Shown here one piece after another: positions 1 through 4,126 of a stretch of DNA of 5,008 nucleotides. The translations under genes were made by a program, and so were the position numbers. The DNA comes from Planctomycetota bacterium. Its GTDB lineage: Bacteria; Planctomycetota; Planctomycetia; Pirellulales; Pirellulaceae. Every line of letters starts with the position of its first letter. The stretch's first letter is position 1. Under the pieces are notes generated by a model. That model was not told the DNA's origin. It searched no databases and was given only the letters and a program-made list of their open reading frames with translations. Location: the NCBI GenBank assembly GCA_026692885.1, contig JAPLNJ010000341.1, positions 2,704 to 7,711 on the forward strand, in the 5' to 3' direction.

Positions 1-46
1 GACCACTGACCACTGACCACTGACCACTGACCACTGACCACTGACC
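1..46. repeat. Heptanucleotide tandem array (GACCACT)n, left copy
   Basis: Six perfect heptamers GACCACT followed by GACC; the array runs into the left edge, so its true length is unknown. Because the unit is seven bases, TGA falls in each of the three forward frames once per 21 bases, so the array acts as a translational stop in all frames. The opposite strand is stop-free and reads as a monotonous Ser-Gly-Gln-Trp-Ser-Val-Val peptide, which explains spurious minus-strand reading frames. The same heptamer recurs at 4045-4061 and 4094-4124. It resembles the short tandemly repeated sequences described in cyanobacteria and other bacteria with large genomes; no function is evident. Confidence 0.95.
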
Positions 47-77
47 GCCCGAACATTTTCCCAAGTCTCGATAGCCA

Positions 78-2954
78 ATGCACGCCAAGCAACAACCAGA
101 CCGAAATCCGGCCGCCACGGAATCGCCGCAACGCGAAGTGCGCTATGAGTACAGCCCGGGCTTTCCGGAGATCCTCCAGCAGCTGGGGGCATCGCTGCTG
201 GTTTCCACCTACCAGGCCGGCAAGCTCGTTGTGATCGGGGTCCGGGACGACCGGCTCACGTTTACGTTCCATGACTTCGAGCGAGTCATGGGCGTCGCCG
301 CCGGTCCGGGGCGGCTGGCCGTGGGAACTCGCCGGCAGATCTGCTTCTTGCGTCCGGCGCACGAGTTTGCGCCGCGCATCGAACCCGCGGCAACCTACGA
401 CGGGTGTTGGCTGGCGCGGCAGGCGTTCGTGACCGGCGCTATTCACGGCCACGACCTGGCTTGGGGCGCGGACGGGCTGTGGGTCGTCAATACGTTGTTC
501 TCCTGCCTGTGCACGCTGCACGACGACTACAACTTCGTGCCCCGCTGGCGGCCGCCCTTTGTCAGCACGCTGATCGATCAGGACCGCTGCCATCTGAACG
601 GGCTGGCCATGGAGTCGGGTCGGCCGCGGTTCGTGACGGTGCTGGCGGAATCCGACGAGCCGGCTGGCTGGCGGCCGACGAAGGCCACCAGCGGCTGTCT
701 GATCGACGTGCCCAGCGGGGAAACCGTGGCCCGCGGGCTGTCGATGCCCCATTCGCCGCGTCTGCACGCGGGCCGTCTGTGGGTCCTGAACTCCGGCCGC
801 GGCTGGCTGAGCCACGTGTCTCCCCAAGGCGGCCAGGTGGACGTGGTGGCCACCTTGCCGGGCTACACGCGGGGACTGGCGTGTCACGGCCCTTATGCCT
901 TTGTCGGACTGTCCAAAATCCGTGAGACGGCCGTCTTTGGCGGTCTGCCTATCGCTGAGCACCTGGATCAACTGCGGTGTGGCGTGGCCGTGATCGAGCT
1001 GGCCACGGGCCGCACCGTCGCCACGCTCCAGTTTCACTCGGGGGTCGACGAGATCTTCGCCGTCGAAGTGCTGCCCGGCGTGCGGAACCCCAAGCTGTGC
1101 GGCCCGACGCTGGCCGAGGAGCAGGACCGGGAGATCTGGATCGTGCCACAACGGAGTGGTCCGCCGGGCCCCGGCGGTTTAACCAGCGAGCCCTCGGCGG
1201 CGGCTATTCCAAGTAGCCCGCACACTCCGTGTGCGGAAAACGGCACACGGAGTGTGCCTTCTACTATTCAGGTTACGACGGGAGACGCCGAGTCCGCCGC
1301 CGCCGAGCGGCTGGTCCGCGACGGTGTGGCCGCTCACCAACAGGGCCGGCTGGCCGAGGCCCTGCAGGCTCTGCGCCGGGCCGCGGAACTGGCCCCCGAC
1401 TCGGCTGCCGTCTGGAACCATCTGGGCAACCTGCACCAGGACTTGGGCGAGCAGGCGGCGGCCGTCTCCTGCTATCAACGGGCCGCAACCCTGCAGCCCG
1501 ACTTCCCCGCCGTGCAGCAGAACTTGGGCGTGCTGTTTGCCAGTTGGGGCCAGCCACACGAAGCGCTGCGGCATTTCGAATTGGCTCAGCAGGCCCAACC
1601 GCAGGCGATGAACCTGGTGCTGGCTGCCACCGTCCTGCCCGTGATCTACGACTCGGCCGACGACGTCCGCACGTGGCGCGCGCGGCTGGTCGAGCGCGTC
1701 CGCACACTGGTGGCTGCCGACGTGGTCATCGACACGGGCGACACGCTGATTCCGACGCATTTCTTCCTGGCCTACCAGGGCGAAAACGACTGCGGCGTGA
1801 TGCAGGATCTGGCCCGCGTCTACCGTGGGGTCGAATGCTGTCCAGCCGCCCGCGCTGGCGGCTGGCGTCCGCGCGGTCCACGGCTCCGCGTGGGCTTCCT
1901 CTCGGCCCATTTCCGCGACCATACCATCGGGCGACAGAACCTGGGCCGCGTCCAGCGTCTGTCGCGCCGCGAATTCGAAGTCACCGTGATCTCGCTCGGC
2001 TCGTCCACGGATGCGCTGGCCCAGGCTTTCCGCGAGACGGCCGATCGGTTCGTCCAGGCGCCCCGTCAGCCGGCCGCGGCCCGTCGGCTGATCGCCGAAT
2101 TGCAGCTTGATGTCCTGGTCTTTGCCGACGTGGGCATGGACGCGGTCACTCAGACGCTGGCCTACTCGCGGATGGCGCCGATCCAGTGTGTCACCTGGGG
2201 GCATCCCGACACGACCGGCAGTCCGGCCATCGACCATTTCATCTCCAGCCGGTTGCTGGAGACCGACGAGGCCGACGAGCACTATAGCGAGCGGCTGGTA
2301 CGGCTGCCGAACCTGGGCGTATGTTATCCGCGTCCGGCGTTGTCCGGTCCGCCACGGAGCCGCGAGTTTTTCGGCTTGGACCCGGCGCGGCACGTGTACT
2401 TGTGCCCGCAGACGCTGTTCAAGTTTCACCCGGATTTCGATCCGGTGTTGCGGGGTATCCTGGAGGCCGATCCGCTGGGCGACCTGGTGATGCTGGAGGG
2501 CCGGGTGCCAAATTGGACCGCGCGGCTGCGGCGGCGCTGGGCGCGGACGCTGCCCGGGTTGGAACGTCGCGTGCGGCTCGTATCCCCGCAGCCCAACGCG
2601 GATTTCCTGAGCTTGCTGGCGCAGGCCGATGTGGCGCTCGATCCGTTCCCGTTCGGAGGCGGGAACACCACCTACGAAGCGCTGGCCGTGGGCCTGCCGG
2701 TCGTGACCTGGCCGGGCCGGTTCCTGCGCGGGCGGATCAGTCATGCGCTGTACCAGCGGATGGGAATGCTGCCAGCCGTGGCGGGCAGCAGCGACGAGTA
2801 CGTCGCGCTGGCGGTACGGCTGGCCACGGAGGGCGATTTCAGCCATGCCGTCCGGCAGCAGATTGCCGAGACCCGCGACGTGTTGTTTGAGAATGCTCAA
2901 GATGTGACCGCGTGGGAGGATCTCCTGCGCGAATTGGTGGAGGAGACCAGTTAG
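78..2954 (+). CDS. TIGR03032 / TPR / SPINDLY-type O-GlcNAc transferase-like fusion protein
   Basis: A 958-residue protein with three parts. Residues about 26-358 match my memory of the TIGR03032 family (function unknown), including CHLNGLA and the segment SPRLHAGRLWVLNSGRG. Residues about 359-405 are a low-complexity linker. Residues about 410-512 hold roughly three TPR units (for example AVWNHLGNLHQDLGE). Residues about 600-950 resemble the catalytic half of SPINDLY/OGT glycosyltransferases (GT41), which transfer a sugar from a nucleotide sugar to protein Ser/Thr. Visible landmarks are RLRVGFLSAHFRDH (His615, likely equivalent to the OGT His498 position), WGHPDTTGSPAIDHF, TLFKFHPDFD (Lys782, likely the nucleotide-phosphate contact) and DPFPFGGGNTTYEAL (855-869). 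No signal peptide or membrane segment is seen, so it is probably cytoplasmic. ATG 78 is the first start after an in-frame TAG at 72-74; no clear Shine-Dalgarno precedes it. The acceptor protein is unknown. The domain calls rest on pattern recognition, the TPR and GT41 parts being surest. Confidence 0.9.
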   Translation: MHAKQQPDRNPAATESPQREVRYEYSPGFPEILQQLGASLLVSTYQAGKLVVIGVRDDRLTFTFHDFERVMGVAAGPGRLAVGTRRQICFLRPAHEFAPRIEPAATYDGCWLARQAFVTGAIHGHDLAWGADGLWVVNTLFSCLCTLHDDYNFVPRWRPPFVSTLIDQDRCHLNGLAMESGRPRFVTVLAESDEPAGWRPTKATSGCLIDVPSGETVARGLSMPHSPRLHAGRLWVLNSGRGWLSHVSPQGGQVDVVATLPGYTRGLACHGPYAFVGLSKIRETAVFGGLPIAEHLDQLRCGVAVIELATGRTVATLQFHSGVDEIFAVEVLPGVRNPKLCGPTLAEEQDREIWIVPQRSGPPGPGGLTSEPSAAAIPSSPHTPCAENGTRSVPSTIQVTTGDAESAAAERLVRDGVAAHQQGRLAEALQALRRAAELAPDSAAVWNHLGNLHQDLGEQAAAVSCYQRAATLQPDFPAVQQNLGVLFASWGQPHEALRHFELAQQAQPQAMNLVLAATVLPVIYDSADDVRTWRARLVERVRTLVAADVVIDTGDTLIPTHFFLAYQGENDCGVMQDLARVYRGVECCPAARAGGWRPRGPRLRVGFLSAHFRDHTIGRQNLGRVQRLSRREFEVTVISLGSSTDALAQAFRETADRFVQAPRQPAAARRLIAELQLDVLVFADVGMDAVTQTLAYSRMAPIQCVTWGHPDTTGSPAIDHFISSRLLETDEADEHYSERLVRLPNLGVCYPRPALSGPPRSREFFGLDPARHVYLCPQTLFKFHPDFDPVLRGILEADPLGDLVMLEGRVPNWTARLRRRWARTLPGLERRVRLVSPQPNADFLSLLAQADVALDPFPFGGGNTTYEALAVGLPVVTWPGRFLRGRISHALYQRMGMLPAVAGSSDEYVALAVRLATEGDFSHAVRQQIAETRDVLFENAQDVTAWEDLLRELVEETS
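1220..1257. repeat. Perfect 15-bp inverted repeat inside the coding linker
   Basis: GCACACTCCGTGTGC (1220-1234) and its exact reverse complement GCACACGGAGTGTGC (1243-1257) flank the 8-base loop GGAAAACG. Each arm is itself a six-base palindrome around a 3-base centre. The element lies in frame within the linker of the large fusion gene and encodes residues 381-394 (PHTPCAENGTRSVP), between the TIGR03032-like domain and the TPR segment. Because the element is a palindrome, the opposite strand encodes a similar HTPCA...TRSV peptide. It looks like a mobile or dispersed palindromic repeat tolerated inside a gene, comparable in principle to Rickettsia palindromic elements; copy number in this genome cannot be seen here. 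Confidence 0.85.
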
Positions 2955-3087
2955 CAACTGCTGCGCAAGCTGTATGAGATGGGATACAATGCGGAACAGG
3001 TGCGAGAACTCTTCCGGTTGATCGACTGGATGATGCACCTGCGTGCGGACCTAGAGGAACGATTCAAGCAAGAACTCGACCAGCTTG

Positions 3088-3104
3088 AGGAGAGTCTACA
3101 AATG
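3088..3104 (+). promoter_or_regulatory. Internal ribosome binding site and ATG in Rpn copy A
   Basis: AGGAG at 3088-3092 (within GAGGAG) lies nine bases before ATG 3102-3104, in frame with copy A. Translation from here would skip the central region and start at MPFVTSVERIAK, just ahead of the EGR linker and C-terminal domain. It would now end at the TAG at 3234 after 44 residues. The spacing is acceptable for a Shine-Dalgarno, but GAGGAG also encodes Glu-Glu, so coincidence is possible. Confidence 0.4.
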
Positions 3105-3140
3105 CCCTTTGTCACATCCGTAGAACGAATTGCCAAGGCG

Positions 3141-3170
3141 GAAGGCAGAACCGAAGGCAGAACCGAAGGC
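3141..3170 (+). repeat. 12-bp tandem repeat in the EGR linker of copy A
   Basis: Two perfect copies of GAAGGCAGAACC (3141-3152, 3153-3164) followed by half a copy (GAAGGC). They encode EGRTEGRTEG, the charged repetitive linker often found before the C-terminal domain of Rpn-family proteins. Since the unit is a multiple of three, gain or loss of units keeps the frame, so linker length can vary. Confidence 0.85.
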
Positions 3171-3362
3171 GGCGCAACGGTCCTGCTGAAGCTGCTCACC
3201 AAGCGTTGGGGGCCGCTGCCGGAGGAACTCCAGTAGCAGGTCCAACGCTTGCCGATCGAGCACCTGGCGGCACTCGGCGAGGCCGTGCTCGACTTCCGCT
3301 CGCGACAGGATCTCCAGGCCTGGCTGGAAGCCAATTCCCCGGAGGAGTACGCGACGTAACAA

Positions 3363-3401
3363 GGGGACGCCGTCGGCCCGGGGGAAGAGTGAAATGTCCC
3401 C
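3363..3401. repeat. Inverted repeat GGGGAC...GTCCCC
   Basis: GGGGAC (3363-3368) and GTCCCC (3396-3401) are perfect six-base complements separated by 27 bases that include the GC-rich stretch CGTCGGCCCGGGGG. The element starts four bases after the end of Rpn copy A. It looks like a dispersed REP-like intergenic element; there is no T-tract, so it is not a standard intrinsic terminator. Significance is uncertain given the short arms. Confidence 0.35.
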
Positions 3402-3419
3402 TGATTTGCTCCCACGGAC

Positions 3420-3449
3420 CACGTCGGTTGGACTTTCCAGCCCGACGTG
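3420..3449. repeat. Hairpin with two stem segments in the spacer
   Basis: CACGTCGG (3420-3427) pairs with CCGACGTG (3442-3449). Inside it, TGGA (3429-3432) pairs with TCCA (3436-3439) around a 3-base loop. The whole is a 12-pair stem with a small 1x2 internal loop. No run of T follows (the next bases are AGAACC), so it is unlikely to be a rho-independent terminator on the plus strand. It may be a repeat-element end or a structured spacer remnant. Confidence 0.5.
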
Positions 3450-3455
3450 AGAACC

Positions 3456-3486
3456 GCTGATGAACGCTAGTGGAACGCTGATGACC
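3456..3486 (+). repeat. Degenerate tandem repeat of about 10 bp (GCTGATGAAC)
   Basis: Three imperfect units: GCTGATGAAC (3456-3465), GCTAGTGGAAC (3466-3476) and GCTGATGACC (3477-3486). They end two bases before the homology between Rpn copies B and C begins, so the repeat may mark the 5' breakpoint of copy B. Confidence 0.5.
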
Positions 3487-3488
3487 TA

Positions 3489-3510
3489 CCGGTATCAGGT
3501 GCGCCAGTTT
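3489..3510 (+). other. Deletion scar at the 5' end of Rpn copy B
   Basis: Bases 3489-3508 match 4471-4490 of the intact copy C exactly (20 of 20). After two extra T bases, homology resumes at 3511, matching 4836. About 345 bases are therefore missing and 2 added, a net loss of 343, which is not a multiple of three. The upstream part (YQVRQ) is thus out of frame with the downstream part: its own frame, for example from ATG 3481, runs into TGA at 3532-3534. Confidence 0.8.
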
Positions 3511-3872
3511 TGCTATACTACCTCGGGGCGATGATCTACCATGATCGGAACGAGAACGAACATGCCAAATTGCAGGAAATACTTGAGCAATCGATGCAGA
3601 ACGAAGAGCTTCGTCAGGAGGTTGTTGAGATGGGAAAGTCGATGGCGGATGTGTTGACCGAAAGGGGCGAACGGAAGGGCCGAACGGAAGCGGCGGTGGA
3701 AACCCGGCAGCAAACGCTGGTCCGCCTGTTGAGCAGGCGGTTCGGCAACATCCCCCGCGGCGTGGCGCGTGCGGTGGAGTCCACGACGGACGTGGCCCGC
3801 CTTGACGACTGGCTCGACCGCCTTGTGACGGCCGATACGCTGGACGAACTGAAGATCCCCGCAGCGAAGTGA
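3510..3872 (+). CDS. C-terminal-only Rpn-family protein (copy B)
   Basis: An intact frame of 120 codons aligning with copy C from its residue 237 onward. It starts at TTG 3510 if the whole frame is used, at ATG 3531, or, with the best ribosome binding site, at ATG 3630, which gives 80 residues. It has no nuclease residues, since the D...E-x-Q region was lost with the 5' part. Visible parts are a charged helical stretch (HAKLQEILEQSMQNEELRQE), the ERGERKGRTEA linker and a C-terminal helical domain (TLVRLLSRRFGNIPRG, LDDWLDRLVTADTLDELKIP) similar in layout to DUF4351-type tails. Over 173 ungapped bases it differs from copy C at 13 positions by hand count, with no stop or frameshift. It may be a decaying copy, or a working short protein like the C-terminal RpnS proteins that inhibit full-length Rpn nucleases in E. 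coli; sequence alone does not decide. Confidence 0.55.
   Translation: MLYYLGAMIYHDRNENEHAKLQEILEQSMQNEELRQEVVEMGKSMADVLTERGERKGRTEAAVETRQQTLVRLLSRRFGNIPRGVARAVESTTDVARLDDWLDRLVTADTLDELKIPAAK
3511..3683 (+). repeat. Direct duplicate of 4836-5008
   Basis: Ungapped alignment at a constant offset of 1325 bases, with about 160 of 173 bases identical by hand count. The right-hand partner continues past the window edge, so the full repeat is longer. In coding terms six of 57 codons change the residue and four differ silently. Confidence 0.9.
3616..3632 (+). promoter_or_regulatory. Strong internal Shine-Dalgarno and ATG in Rpn copy B
   Basis: AGGAGG (3616-3621), eight bases of spacer, then ATG 3630-3632 in frame with the C-terminal domain. 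This is a near-ideal Shine-Dalgarno and the strongest ribosome binding site I see in the window, along with the identical one in copy C. Initiation here would give an 80-residue protein ending at TGA 3870-3872. The bases also encode QEVVEMG, so conservation of the protein could account for the match. Confidence 0.55.
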
Positions 3873-3990
3873 GTTTCTTCGGCTCTTGGACCCTTGAGCT
3901 TTTGGAATCGGCCACGGGCTCACCGTCAGGAGCACCTCGACATGCGAAAGACACGGAGGGGAGACCACGCCATTGGTCAGGATGTTTCCC
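3873..3990. other. Intergenic spacer without a recognisable gene
   Basis: The region between the stop of copy B and the next Rpn tail remnant. I see no ribosome-binding-site-led frame, no convincing promoter and no T-tailed terminator. The only weak structure is GTGAG near its start and CTCAC near 3919, too short to count. It may be older decayed Rpn or intergenic repeat sequence. Confidence 0.5.
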
Positions 3991-4035
3991 AGCACACTGG
4001 ATGAGTTGGAAATCCCGGTAGCAAACGGAGACTGA
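3991..4035 (+). pseudogene. Rpn C-terminal tail remnant
   Basis: This reads STLDELEIPVANGD and then TGA (4033-4035). It matches the last residues of copy B (DTLDELKIPAAK, stop), including the position of the stop apart from three extra residues. DNA identity is lower than between copies B and C, so it is an older or different family member. The frame is open upstream to at least 3952 but shows no further resemblance to copy B. It is best read as the leftover 3' end of another Rpn gene. Confidence 0.6.
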
Positions 4036-4044
4036 CGGCGGCTT

Positions 4045-4061
4045 GACCACTGACCACTGAC
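4045..4061. repeat. Heptamer repeat, short middle block
   Basis: Two full GACCACT units and a partial GAC, in the same orientation as the array at the left edge. It lies ten bases after the stop of the Rpn tail remnant. Confidence 0.85.
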
Positions 4062-4070
4062 GCCTGACGC

Positions 4071-4092
4071 GGACGGACCGGGAGGTCCATCC
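4071..4092. repeat. Short hairpin with GGGA loop between heptamer blocks
   Basis: GGACC (4075-4079) pairs with GGTCC (4084-4088) around the loop GGGA, which fits the GNRA tetraloop pattern. After one C-A mismatch, GGA (4071-4073) pairs with TCC (4090-4092). It separates the two heptamer blocks and looks like an independent palindromic element inserted in a once continuous array. Confidence 0.55.
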
Positions 4093-4093
4093 T

Positions 4094-4124
4094 ACCACTG
4101 ACCACTGACCACTGACCACTGACC
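4094..4124. repeat. Heptamer array abutting the copy C start codon
   Basis: One partial unit (ACCACT), three full GACCACT units and a final GACC, ending two bases before ATG 4127. The array fills the position where a ribosome binding site would lie, and none is present. An in-frame TGA at 4106-4108 within it sets the upstream limit of the reading frame. Confidence 0.9.
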
Positions 4125-4126
4125 CC

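Larger units (their letters stand above)
2955..3359 (+). pseudogene. Rpn-family C-terminal remnant (copy A), truncated and with a nonsense codon
   Basis: Directly after the TAG of the preceding gene, and in the same frame, the sequence reads QLLRKLYEMGYNAEQVRELF, then RLIDWMM and MPFVTSVERIAKAEGRTEGR. That is the central to C-terminal part of Rpn/PD-(D/E)XK-type proteins. After the EGR linker comes a DUF4351-like C-terminal domain (LLKLLTKRWGPLPEEL, AVLDFRSRQDLQAWLEAN). A TAG at 3234-3236 interrupts this domain; beyond it the same frame continues for 40 plausible codons to TAA at 3357-3359. The whole N-terminal catalytic domain is absent. An 85-residue frame from ATG 2979 to the TAG exists, and a shorter 44-residue one from ATG 3102 has a Shine-Dalgarno. 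It differs clearly from copies B and C, so it comes from a different Rpn lineage. A decayed gene is the simplest reading; a sequencing error at the TAG would still leave it 5'-truncated. Confidence 0.75.

Noticed and set aside
1..46. CRISPR-like array
   Set aside because: The seven-base units are directly adjacent without spacers, so this is a simple tandem repeat.
1179..3038. Long minus-strand open frame of 619 codons
   Set aside because: It lies antisense to the large fusion gene, whose domains are recognisable. The peptide has no family features and is rich in Arg/Gln/His as expected for a high-GC antisense shadow; part of it merely reads the palindromic repeat.
3420..3449. Possible intrinsic terminator for the Rpn copy A region
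   Set aside because: The hairpin is good, but no T-run follows on either strand.
3511..3530. Possible -10 promoter element (TGCTATACT)
   Set aside because: The same bases occur as codons (LLYY) in copy C and no matching -35 element was found; it is coding homology rather than a promoter.
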